64,000 bases of DNA from Streptomyces sp. G-G2 (GCF_030063135.1 NZ_JASISO010000041.1:1-64000); one strand, 5' to 3'. Shown: positions 17,452 through 24,668, counted from the stretch's first letter. Notes: generated by a model not told the origin, from the letters alone. Program-made: numbers and translations.

Positions 17452-17487
17452 GTTCTTTAGGTAGAGTAATGAGTTACTCTAAAGAAC
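17452..17487. promoter_or_regulatory. MarR operator overlapping the -10 of a leaderless promoter
   Basis: Arms GTTCTTTAG...AGTAA and TTACTCTAAAGAAC are complementary over 14 bp except for an extra GTAG (17461-17464) in the left arm. The -10 TACTCT (17475-17480) lies inside the right arm and ends 7 nt before the marR ATG, so a bound repressor would block its own transcription. Confidence 0.7.
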
Positions 17488-17925
17488 ATGCAAGACCTTT
17501 CCCATGGCGACGACATCGCCGCCGTGAACGACCTCCGGTCCGCCGTGATGCGGCTCGGCCGACGCCTCAAGCACCAGCGCGTCGACGAGTCACTCAGCCC
17601 GACCGAGATGTCGGTCCTCGGCACCCTCGCCCGCTGCGGCCAGGCCACCCCCGGTGAGCTGGCCCGACGTGAGCACGTACAGCCGCCCTCGATGACCCGC
17701 ATCGTCGCGCTGCTGGAGGCCAAGGGACTGGTCCGGCTGGAGCCGCACCCCGACGACCGCCGCCAGAAGGTGGTCAGCCAGACCGAGGAAGCCGAAGCGA
17801 TGCTCGAAGAGAGCCGTCGCAAGCGCAACGCCTTCCTGGCCGGGCTCGCGGCCGAGCTGACCGAGGACGAGTGGGCCAAGCTCCGCGAGGCCGCACCCGT
17901 CCTGGAGAAGCTCGCGCACTTGTAA
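17488..17925 (+). CDS. MarR-family transcriptional regulator
   Basis: The 145-aa winged-helix protein has helix alpha1 (AVNDLRSAVMRLGRRLK), the recognition region LGTLARCGQATPGELARREHVQPPSMTRIVALLEAKGLV, and the wing RLEPHPDDRRQKVV. Members are dimeric repressors released by phenolic or antibiotic ligands. The palindrome over its own start points to autorepression. The MFS exporter follows 24 bp downstream on the same strand, so the two form a regulator-pump operon. Confidence 0.9.
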   Translation: MQDLSHGDDIAAVNDLRSAVMRLGRRLKHQRVDESLSPTEMSVLGTLARCGQATPGELARREHVQPPSMTRIVALLEAKGLVRLEPHPDDRRQKVVSQTEEAEAMLEESRRKRNAFLAGLAAELTEDEWAKLREAAPVLEKLAHL

Positions 17926-17949
17926 CCGCACACGCCAGGAGGCGCACCC

Positions 17950-19317
17950 TTGAGTACGGGAAACGGAGCAGACTCCGCACCCGGCCACACACCCGCTCCT
18001 ACCGCAGTACCTGCCACACCTGCCGCTCGTCAGCCCAAGAACTCCATGTTCAGCTCGCTGAAGATCCGCAACTACCGGCTCTTCGCGACCGGACAGGTCG
18101 TCTCGAACACCGGCACCTGGATGCAGCGCATCGCCCAGGACTGGCTGGTGCTCTCCCTGACCGGCTCCGCCTCCGCCGTAGGCATCACCATCGCGCTGCA
18201 GTTCCTGCCGATGCTGATGTTCGGCCTCTACGGAGGTGTCCTCGCCGACCGGCTGCCCAAGCGGCCGCTGCTGATCGGCACCCAGGGCGCGATGGGCCTC
18301 ACCGGCATCGCGCTCGCCGCCCTCACCCTCGCGGGACACGTCCAGGTCTGGCACGTCTACCTGGCCGCCTTCCTGCTCGGTCTGGTCACCGTCGTCGACA
18401 ACCCGGCCCGGCAGTCGTTCGTGTCCGAGATGGTCGGACCGGAGCAGCTCGGCAACGCGGTCAGTCTGAATTCGGCCAACTTCCAGTCCGCGCGGCTGGT
18501 CGGCCCGGCACTGGCCGGTGTGCTGATCACCGCCGTCGGTTCCGGCTGGGCCTTCCTGCTGAACGGCCTGTCGTTCGCCGCCCCCATCGCGGGACTCCTG
18601 CTGATGCGGACGCACGAACTGCACCGCACGGAGCCCCAGCCGCGCGCCAAGGGGCAGCTGCGGGAAGGGCTCCGCTACGTCGCGGGGCGGCCCGACCTGA
18701 TCTGGCCGATCGTGCTGGTCGGCTTCATCGGGACCTTCGCCTTCAACTTCCCGATCTGGCTGTCCGCCTTCACCAGTGACGTGTTCCACGGGGACGCGGG
18801 CACGTACGGCCTGTTCAACACCCTGATCGCGGCCGGATCCCTCGTGGGCGCCCTGCTGGCGGCCCGGCGGGCCCAGTCCCGGCTGCGGATGCTGGTCGCG
18901 GCGGCCGTGCTGTTCTGCGCGCTCGAGATCGTGACCGCCTTCGCGCCGGGGTTCTGGCTGTTCGCGCTGCTCCTCGTCCCGATCGGGATGTTCGGGCTGA
19001 CGGTGAACGTCACGGCCAACTCCAGCGTCCAGATGGCGACCGACCCCGAGATGCGCGGGCGGGTCATGGCCCTGTTCATGATGGTCTTCACGGGCGGTAC
19101 GCCGGTGGGGGCGCCGGTGGTCGGCTGGGTGACCGACACCTACGGGGCGCGGATCGGGATGGCGTCGGGCGGCGCGGTGGCCTTGCTGGCCGCGCTCGCG
19201 ATCGGCGTGGTCCTGTCCCGGGTCGGCAACCTCCGGCTCAGTGTGGACCGCCGCCACGGCCTGGCCCTGGTCCCACGCCAGCCCGCCCCGGCCCGCGTCC
19301 TGGTCCCGGCGGCCTGA
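17950..19317 (+). CDS. MFS exporter in operon with marR
   Basis: The TTG at 17950 is preceded by AGGAGG with correct spacing; the 455-aa product begins with a 35-residue Pro/Thr/Ala tail. Twelve hydrophobic helices follow, with NYRLFATGQVVSNTGTWMQRIAQDWLV at helix 1 and ADRLPKRPLL in loop 2-3. These are typical of the MFS_3/EntS-like branch, which exports siderophores and drugs. Co-transcription with marR suggests an inducible efflux pump. The ligand is not predictable. The Pro-rich N-terminus is outside the fold. Confidence 0.88.
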   Translation: MSTGNGADSAPGHTPAPTAVPATPAARQPKNSMFSSLKIRNYRLFATGQVVSNTGTWMQRIAQDWLVLSLTGSASAVGITIALQFLPMLMFGLYGGVLADRLPKRPLLIGTQGAMGLTGIALAALTLAGHVQVWHVYLAAFLLGLVTVVDNPARQSFVSEMVGPEQLGNAVSLNSANFQSARLVGPALAGVLITAVGSGWAFLLNGLSFAAPIAGLLLMRTHELHRTEPQPRAKGQLREGLRYVAGRPDLIWPIVLVGFIGTFAFNFPIWLSAFTSDVFHGDAGTYGLFNTLIAAGSLVGALLAARRAQSRLRMLVAAAVLFCALEIVTAFAPGFWLFALLLVPIGMFGLTVNVTANSSVQMATDPEMRGRVMALFMMVFTGGTPVGAPVVGWVTDTYGARIGMASGGAVALLAALAIGVVLSRVGNLRLSVDRRHGLALVPRQPAPARVLVPAA

Positions 19318-19404
19318 GCCCGGACCGCTCCCGGCCCCGCCATCGGCGGGCCCCGGGGCGGGCCCGGTACGGCCAAGGCCCGGCCCCGGCGGGGCGGACA
19401 GGAC

Positions 19405-20433
19405 CTACGGGGTGGGGCGGTTGCGGGAGACGAGCCGTTTGCCCGCCAGGACGATCGCGGTGGCCGCCACCAGGACCATCGCGCCCACCGTGAAGTTCCC
19501 CCCGCCGGAAGCGGCGGTCCCCGGGCCGGCTGAGGCCGACGGGCCGGACCCCGGCGTGCCCCCCGGTGTGGTCCCCGGCTTCGCCGGAGCCCCGCCGCCC
19601 GGTTCCACCGGCACCGCGACCACCCGGCTGTTGGCCCCCTCCGACCCGAACATCAGCACCTTGCCGTCCGGGGTGTAGGTCACCGACTCCGCCTGCCCCT
19701 GCCACGGCGCGTCCACCCTGCTGCCCTCGCCCTGCGGCGTGCCGTCCTTCCACGGGAAGGTCCGGGCGAAGAAGTAGCCGCGCAGGGCCAGGGTCCCGCC
19801 GTCCGGCGAAAACGCCCCGTCCGTCACCCACGGCACGGCCGCGATCCGCCGGAATTCGTTGCTCCCCGTCGCCGACAGCTGCTGCGGCCCCTCGTACAGG
19901 CCGCCCTTGTCCTCGCTCTTGCTCGCGATGTACACCCGCCCCGTGACCGGATGCACCATCAGCGCCTCGGCGTTGCGCGGCCCGTCCGCGTACCGCACGG
20001 TGTACTGCACCGGTTTGACCGTGACGTCCCCGAGCTGCGCGGGCTCCGGGAAGCGGTAGATCCACACGTGGTCCCAGGTCCCGCCCAGGTTGTCGCCGAT
20101 GTCCCCGACGTAGAGCTGCCCGTCCGGGCCCAGCGAGATCGCCTCGACGTCGCGCGGGGCCCCGATGCCCGCCATGGTGACGCGGGCGACCGTACGGCCG
20201 GTGGCCGAGTCCACCCCGTACACGTACGGCCCGTCGTCACTGTCGTTGTGCGTCCAGTAGACCCCGGGGTGGATCTTGCTGGCGGCCAGCCCGCTCGACT
20301 CCTTGATCCGGGGGTCGGAGAGGGTGAAGGAGGAGGGCCCCGGCGACCCGGACGCCGCGAGCGCGGCGCCCGGCAGCAGGGCGAGGCCGGCGACGGCGAC
20401 GAGGGTGGCGGCGGCAGGCAGGAGCGGGCGCAT
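19405..20433 (-). CDS. Secreted, membrane-anchored beta-propeller-like protein
   Basis: The 342-aa protein has a signal peptide (MRPLLPAAATLVAVAGLALLPG, cleavage near ALA-ASG) and a domain with repeated propeller-like blades. These include GVYWTHNDSDDGPYVYGVD, LGPDGQLYVGDIGDN, GRVYIASKSEDK and YTPDGKVLMFGSEG. A Gly/Pro/Ala-rich linker leads to a C-terminal transmembrane helix (VGAMVLVAATAIVLAG) with a KRLVSRNR tail inside. It is therefore an extracytoplasmic domain tethered to the membrane. It resembles secreted actinobacterial proteins annotated as WD40-like or esterase-like; no catalytic residues can be assigned. Confidence 0.8.
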   Translation of the reverse strand: MRPLLPAAATLVAVAGLALLPGAALAASGSPGPSSFTLSDPRIKESSGLAASKIHPGVYWTHNDSDDGPYVYGVDSATGRTVARVTMAGIGAPRDVEAISLGPDGQLYVGDIGDNLGGTWDHVWIYRFPEPAQLGDVTVKPVQYTVRYADGPRNAEALMVHPVTGRVYIASKSEDKGGLYEGPQQLSATGSNEFRRIAAVPWVTDGAFSPDGGTLALRGYFFARTFPWKDGTPQGEGSRVDAPWQGQAESVTYTPDGKVLMFGSEGANSRVVAVPVEPGGGAPAKPGTTPGGTPGSGPSASAGPGTAASGGGNFTVGAMVLVAATAIVLAGKRLVSRNRPTP

Positions 20434-20510
20434 TCCCCCAGCCTGCCAGGCGCCGGACGCGTGTCCGGCATCACGTGGGCACCGGCCCGGTGATCCGCGA
20501 TGATGACCCG

Positions 20511-21191
20511 ATGCGTTTCATGTTCGTCGGCGACTCCATGACCATCGGGCGCGCGGGCGACTTCACCTGGCGCTACCGGATGTGGCAGCACCTCGACGCC
20601 ACCTTCGGCGGCCCCTACGAGATCGTCGGCCCGCGCCGCGAGGTCTACGACACCTCCGCCGACGCGCCCGTCAGCCACGCGTACGCCGACCCCCGCTTCC
20701 CCGCGCACGCCCGCCGCCACCTGGCGGGCTGGGGCGAGGGCTGGCAGCACATGGTCCCCCTCGTCGGCGACGCCGTCCGCGCCCACGAACCGGACGTACT
20801 CCTCGTCTCCCTGGGCCTGATCGACCTCGGCTTCTACACCCGCGCCGACCAGACCGCCGACAACGCCCGGCGCTTCGTGGCGCAGGCCCGCGCCGCCCGC
20901 CCCCGCCTGCGGATGGTGCTGCTGCCGGTCATCCCCAACGTCCGCGCCGACGACGACGCGCCCTTCGCCGCCGAGGTGGCCCGCTTCAACGAACTACTGG
21001 CCAAGGCCGTCGCAGACCTGTCCACCGACGCCTCGCCGCTGCTGCTGGCCGCCCGCCCGCAGGACTACGACCTGCGCCACGACACCTACGACGGCACCCA
21101 CCCCAACGCCTCGGGCGAACACCGCCTCGCGGGCGAGTTCGCGGCCGCCATGCACCAGGCGTGGGGCATCGGCGCGCCGTACGCCCGGTAG
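20511..21191 (+). CDS. SGNH/GDSL-type hydrolase
   Basis: The 226-aa cytoplasmic-type protein begins MRFMFVGDSMTIGRAGD, where Ser in GDS is the block I nucleophile. The C-terminal HDTYDGTHPNASGEHRLA supplies the Asp/His of block V (DGTHPN). The intermediate Gly/Asn blocks are present (VSLGLIDLG, VIPNVRADDD). No signal peptide is seen from this start. A GTG at 20490 would add seven residues. The substrate (acyl ester, carbohydrate ester or phospholipid) is unknown. Confidence 0.82.
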   Translation: MRFMFVGDSMTIGRAGDFTWRYRMWQHLDATFGGPYEIVGPRREVYDTSADAPVSHAYADPRFPAHARRHLAGWGEGWQHMVPLVGDAVRAHEPDVLLVSLGLIDLGFYTRADQTADNARRFVAQARAARPRLRMVLLPVIPNVRADDDAPFAAEVARFNELLAKAVADLSTDASPLLLAARPQDYDLRHDTYDGTHPNASGEHRLAGEFAAAMHQAWGIGAPYAR

Positions 21192-21224
21192 CGGGGTCTG
21201 CAACACGCCCTTCACCGTGGGGTC

Positions 21225-21255
21225 TTGCTTCGAGCGCGCTCCAAGCAGTTGGCTT
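21225..21255 (+). promoter_or_regulatory. MerR-type operator/promoter of the interrupted AKR gene
   Basis: The dyad GCTTCGAGCG/CGCTCCAAGC (21227-21246, one mismatch) follows TTGCTT, a possible -35, and lies 15 bp before the ATG at 21262. A diverged version precedes the internal reductase copy. The arrangement resembles MerR-controlled promoters; the regulator is not in this window. Confidence 0.5.
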
Positions 21256-21261
21256 GGGCCC

Positions 21262-21426
21262 ATGAAGTACACGCAGCTCGGACGCACCGGCCTCAAGGTC
21301 AGCCGACTTGTCCTCGGCACGATGAACTTCGGCCCCCAGACCGGGGAGCCGGAGAGTCACGCGATCATGGATTCCGCGCTCGGCGCGGGCATCAACTTCT
21401 TCGACACCGCCAACCAGGCAGTTTGA
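21262..21426 (+). pseudogene. 5' part of an aldo/keto reductase gene split by an insertion
   Basis: Forty-eight codons of an intact reductase N-terminus (MKYTQLGRTGLKVSRLVLGT ... INFFDTAN) run up to the core ACCGCCAA at 21406-21413. The frame then enters foreign sequence and stops after QAV at 21426. The remaining 281 codons resume at 23084 in the same frame. Joined, they would give 329 aa, the same length as the internal copy. The 5' fragment contains the start and one catalytic Asp but not the active-site Tyr, Lys or His, so it is non-functional alone. Confidence 0.9.
21406..21413 (+). repeat. Left attachment core
   Basis: ACCGCCAA, identical to the right core at 23084-23091. It begins at codon 49 of the interrupted reductase. 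Confidence 0.75.
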
Positions 21427-21489
21427 CGCCGAGGTATGCAAGGGCCGCCGCCCCGATCGGAGGGGGCGACGGTCCGGTGCACTACTGGT

Positions 21490-22479
21490 TTACCAGGCGA
21501 AGGCCTCCGGGGACGGTCCCGGTCCGGGGAAGATCTCGTCCAGTGCGGCCAGCACCTCCTCGCTCAACTCCAGTTCCAGCGCGCGCAGCGCGCTGTCCAG
21601 CTGTTCGGCGGTGCGCGGGCCGACAATGGGGCCCGTCACGCCCGGCCGGGTGAGCAGCCAGGCCAGGGCGGTCTCGCCGGGCTCCAGGCCGTGCTTGTCG
21701 AGGAGGTCCTCGTACGCCTGCAGCTGCGCCCGTACCTTGCTGTCGGCCAGCGCTTCCGCGGCCCGTCCAGAGGCCCGGCGGCCGCCCTCGGTCTCCTTCT
21801 TGATGACCCCGCCCAGCAGGCCGCCGTGCAGCGGGGACCAGGGGATCACCCCGAGGCCGTATTCCTGGGCCGCCGGGATGACCTCCATCTCGGCCCGCCG
21901 CTCGGAGAGGTTGTACAGGCACTGCTCGCTGACCAGCCCGACCATCCCGCGCCGGGCGGCCGTCTCGTTGGCCTGGGCGATCTTGTATCCGGGGAAGTTG
22001 GAGGAGCCAGCGTAGAGGATCTTGCCCTGCTGGATCAGCACGTCCACGGCCTGCCAGATCTCCTCGAAGGGGGTCAGGCGGTCGATGTGGTGGAACTGGT
22101 AGACGTCGATGTGGTCGGTCTGGAGCCGCTTCAGGCTGGCCTCGACGGCCCGGCGGATGTTCAGCGCCGACAGCCGGTCCTCGTTCGGCCAGGTCTCGCC
22201 CTCGCGGGACATGGAGCCGTAGACCTTGGAGGCCAGGACCGTCTTCTCCCGCCGGCCACCGCCCTGCGCGAACCAGGTGCCGATGATCTCCTCGGTGCGG
22301 CCCTTGTTCTCACCCCACCCATAGACATTGGCCGTGTCTACGAAGTTCAGACCCGAGTCAAGCGCGGCATCCAGGATGCTGTGGCTGGTGGGTTCGTCTG
22401 TCTGAGGACCGAAGTTCATCGTGCCGAGGACAAGTCGGCTGACCTTGAGTCCCGTGCGTCCGAGCTGCGTGTACTTCAT
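21490..22479 (-). CDS. Intact aldo/keto reductase carried inside the element
   Basis: The 329-aa NADPH-dependent reductase of the AKR (YajO/Kv-beta-like) group starts at the ATG at 22479. It contains the full catalytic tetrad: Asp in FVDTAN, Tyr in NVYGWGEN, Lys in LASKVYG and His in YQFHHIDR. The C-terminal region GSSNFPGYKIAQ and PIVGPRTAEQL forms the cofactor site. It is a diverged paralogue (many substitutions) of the interrupted host gene and shares its upstream dyad and length. Its first 55 codons have weaker G/C third-position bias than the rest. It probably replaces the activity lost when the element inserted. Confidence 0.92.
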   Translation of the reverse strand: MKYTQLGRTGLKVSRLVLGTMNFGPQTDEPTSHSILDAALDSGLNFVDTANVYGWGENKGRTEEIIGTWFAQGGGRREKTVLASKVYGSMSREGETWPNEDRLSALNIRRAVEASLKRLQTDHIDVYQFHHIDRLTPFEEIWQAVDVLIQQGKILYAGSSNFPGYKIAQANETAARRGMVGLVSEQCLYNLSERRAEMEVIPAAQEYGLGVIPWSPLHGGLLGGVIKKETEGGRRASGRAAEALADSKVRAQLQAYEDLLDKHGLEPGETALAWLLTRPGVTGPIVGPRTAEQLDSALRALELELSEEVLAALDEIFPGPGPSPEAFAW

Positions 22480-22545
22480 GAGCCCCAAGCCAACTGCTTC
22501 GAGTCCACTCCAAGCAAGAGCGCCCCGCGAACCCACTGGTTTATG

Positions 22546-22571
22546 CGTCAACGCGCATAGTCGCGTTGACG
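22546..22571. repeat. Perfect inverted repeat between reductase copy and recombinase remnant
   Basis: CGTCAACGCG-CATAGT-CGCGTTGACG: 10-bp arms and a 6-nt loop. Candidate terminator of the recombinase gene or a protein-binding site. Confidence 0.6.
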
Positions 22572-23016
22572 GATGGAGGGCTGACCACTCCCCTTCGTAC
22601 GGTCTTGGTGGTCGTCCCTGGCCAGGGCCGCGAACCAGGGGGTTCGCATGGCTCGTGAGGACCGGAAGAAATCACCCTGGGTGTGCACGTGGAGCACACG
22701 CCTGGAGAGGCGGTCGAGCTTCAGCGCGCAGATGATGTCGTACTCGTCGGCCCGGGACTCCTCCAGCGCGATCCGGTGCTCGATCGAGCTGACCTCTTTG
22801 CCGATCGTAGAAGGCAGCCACCTACTGAACTCCGGGCGCTTCCAAGGCTCGACACCGCCGGATACGTCGATGTCTTCGACCCACCCGACAACGACGTGCC
22901 CTTCCTGGTCGGCCCATCGTTGAACCGATCGGCGCTGGCGCTCCGGCGATGTGGTCTCGTCCGACACCTTCGACAGGCGGACTACTCCCAGGACTCTTGC
23001 CGCTTGCTCTCCCCAT
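22548..23016 (-). pseudogene. Large serine recombinase, N-terminal remnant
   Basis: From about 22999 to 22690 the minus strand reads ARVLGVVRLSKVSDETTSPERQ and continues to GWVEDIDVSGGV, RPEFSRWLP and CALKLDRLSRRVLH. This is the resolvase catalytic domain of phiC31-type integrases, with the nucleophilic Ser in VRLS. Homology stops after RRVLH; the frame then runs through unrelated sequence to a stop at 22548, so the recombinase and zinc-ribbon domains are gone. The likely ATG at 23016 is out of frame by one base (four Gs where three would keep the frame), a second inactivating lesion unless it is a sequencing error. A GTG at 22967 opens the surviving frame. Confidence 0.82.
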
Positions 23017-23083
23017 CCCCTGTGATGCTTGGAAATCGACGCTAGGGCCCCCGCGGGCCGGGCGTCAAAGTGGATTGTTTGGT

Positions 23084-23091
23084 ACCGCCAA
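23084..23091 (+). repeat. Right attachment core
   Basis: ACCGCCAA, identical to 21406-21413; marks where the host reductase sequence resumes. Confidence 0.75.
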
Positions 23092-23929
23092 TGTCTACGG
23101 CTGGGGCGAGAACAAGGGCCGCACCGAGGAGATCATCGGCACCTGGTTCGCGCAGGGCGGCGGCCGCCGCGAGAAGACGGTCCTCGCCACCAAGGTCTAC
23201 GGGAACATGGGCGCCGAGGGCGACCCGTGGCCCAACCACGACCGCCTCTCGGCGCTCAACATCCGGCGGGCCGTCGACGCCAGCCTCAAGCGCCTGAACA
23301 CCGACCACATCGACGTGTACCAGTTCCACCACGTGGACCGGAACACTCCCTTCGAGGAGATCTGGCAGGCCATCGAGGTCCTGATCCAGCAGGGCAAGAT
23401 CCTCTACGCGGGCTCCTCCAACTTCCCCGGCTGGAAGATCGCCCAGGCCAACGAGGCGGCCGCGCGCATCGGGCGGCTCGGCCTGGTCAGCGAGCAGTGC
23501 CTCTACAACCTCGCGGAGCGGCGCGCCGAGATGGAGGTCATCCCGGCCGCCGAGGCGTACGGGCTCGGGGTCGTCCCCTGGTCCCCGCTGCACGGCGGGC
23601 TGCTCGGCGGCGCCATCCGCAAGTCCGCGGAGTCCGGCCGCACCGCCTCGGGCCGCTCGGCGGAGGCCCTGTCCAACAGCTCCGTACGGACCCAGGTCCA
23701 GGCGTACGAGGACCTGCTCGACAAGCACGGCCTGGAACCGGGCGACGTGGCCCTCGCCTGGCTGCTGACCCGTCCCGGGGTCACCGGTCCCATCGTGGGG
23801 CCGCGTACGCCGGAACAGCTCGCCTCCGCGCTGCGGGCGGTCGAGCTGGAACTCTCTCAGGAGGTGCTGGACGGCCTCGACGAGATCTTCCCGGGACCGG
23901 GTGCCTCGCCGGAGGCCTTCGCCTGGTAG
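23084..23929 (+). pseudogene. 3' part of the interrupted aldo/keto reductase gene
   Basis: Codons 49-329 of the host reductase continue here without frameshift: TANVYGWGENKGRTEEI, TKVYGNMG, YQFHHVDRNTPFEE, to a C-terminal PEAFAW. Tyr, Lys and His of the active site are present, but the N-terminal beta strands are missing. The frame is open upstream into element DNA (to about 22949, with a TTG at 23075), so a truncated product could be annotated as a gene. It lacks its own promoter and is best seen as the distal half of a disrupted gene. Confidence 0.9.
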
Positions 23930-23933
23930 GCGC

Positions 23934-24023
23934 CTACTGTCCGACGGCGGCGGCGACCGCCACGACGACGAACATCAGGACGAGCACACCGGCCATTACG
24001 CGGTTACGGGTCTTGGGATCCAC
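23934..24023 (-). CDS. 29-residue single-pass membrane peptide
   Basis: A GTG at 24023 starts VDPKTRNRVMAGVLVLMFV, followed by an all-hydrophobic end VAAAVGQ: a charged N-terminus and one transmembrane helix. TAGTCT lies exactly 6 nt upstream of the GTG, the leaderless promoter pattern seen elsewhere in the window. I recall similar short peptides near thpR in streptomycetes, but that is memory, not shown here. Function unknown. Confidence 0.6.
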   Translation of the reverse strand: MDPKTRNRVMAGVLVLMFVVVAVAAAVGQ

Positions 24024-24029
24024 CTGTTG

Positions 24030-24035
24030 AGACTA
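24030..24035 (-). promoter_or_regulatory. -10 element of the 29-aa peptide gene
   Basis: TAGTCT on the minus strand, 6 nt before the GTG at 24023. Confidence 0.5.
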
Positions 24036-24046
24036 ACGCGTCGGGG

Positions 24047-24592
24047 TCAGCCGCCGATCGGCCAGGCCCCGACGACGTCGTAGCGGGGGCCGCCGACCGG
24101 GTCCAGGTCGCTGCGGACCAGGCTGAGTTCCCGGACCGGCCACGGTCCGCCCTCGAAGCCCGCGAGGGCCTCCGCGTACGGGCGCAGGTCCGCCGCCCCC
24201 TCCTTGGCCCGGGCCAGGGTCAGGTGGGGGGTGTAGCGGTGGTGCTGCTCCATCGGTACGCCCGCCCGCCGGGCGGCGGCGTCCGCGCGCTCGGCGAGCA
24301 TCCGCAGGGCGTCGAGGCCGCCTGCCGCGCCGACCCAGAGGGCGCGGTCGCCGAAGTGGCCCGAGCCGTGGACGCGCAGCGTGAAGGGTTCCGTCCGCGC
24401 GGCGGCGCGGGCGAGGCGGGCGAGGAGATCGGGGAGGAGGTCCTCCCCGACCTCTCCCATGAAGGCGAGGGTGTAGTGCCAGCCGCTCTCGGCGGTCCAG
24501 CGCACCCCTGGCGCGGCGGGCAGCCCTTGGACGACCCCGCGCAACTCCCCCACGGCCCCGGCGGGCGGCAACACAGCAGCGAATAGCCTCAC
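24047..24592 (-). CDS. thpR: RNA 2',3'-cyclic phosphodiesterase
   Basis: The 181-aa 2H phosphoesterase has both signature motifs, HYTLAF (about residue 40) and HLTLAR (about residue 125). These provide the two catalytic His-x-Thr pairs that hydrolyse 2',3'-cyclic phosphate ends of RNA. It was formerly called 2'-5' RNA ligase (LigT). The start is a GTG at 24592, 6 nt after TAGGGT. It is followed by the 29-aa membrane peptide gene. Confidence 0.92.
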   Translation of the reverse strand: MRLFAAVLPPAGAVGELRGVVQGLPAAPGVRWTAESGWHYTLAFMGEVGEDLLPDLLARLARAAARTEPFTLRVHGSGHFGDRALWVGAAGGLDALRMLAERADAAARRAGVPMEQHHRYTPHLTLARAKEGAADLRPYAEALAGFEGGPWPVRELSLVRSDLDPVGGPRYDVVGAWPIGG

Positions 24593-24598
24593 CCCCCG

Positions 24599-24604
24599 AC
24601 CCTA
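24599..24604 (-). promoter_or_regulatory. -10 element, leaderless thpR transcript
   Basis: TAGGGT on the minus strand ends 6 nt before the GTG at 24592. Confidence 0.5.
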
Positions 24605-24621
24605 GCCCCACCGCTCCACCC

Positions 24622-24644
24622 CAGCCCGCCCGGCGTTTGAGGGC
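24622..24644. repeat. Dispersed GC-rich repeat (CGGCGTTTGAGGGC type)
   Basis: One copy of a family that recurs at 28960, 31721, 31851, 44818, 44905 and 63088-63202, always in gene-free 3' regions. Confidence 0.7.
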
Positions 24645-24668
24645 CCGCCGGGGTGGGCGGCCGCCAGG

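Larger units (their letters stand above)
21406..23091. mobile_element. Reduced integrative element in an aldo/keto reductase gene
   Basis: A 1,678-bp unit is bounded by direct repeats ACCGCCAA at 21406-21413 and 23084-23091. Both cores sit at the same codon phase of the split reductase gene, so precise excision restores it. The element contains a complete reverse-oriented reductase copy and the N-terminal portion of a large serine recombinase starting 68 bp from the right core. Joining the ends places GGCGTCAAA and TTTGACGCC as inverted arms around the core, as in an attP. GC content is lower on the recombinase side. Most of an original element appears to be missing. Confidence 0.78.

Noticed and set aside
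21406..23091. Insertion sequence (transposase-type) explanation for the split reductase
   Set aside because: No transposase and no terminal inverted repeats at the ends; the identical 8-bp cores with phase-exact restoration and a serine integrase fragment fit site-specific integration better.
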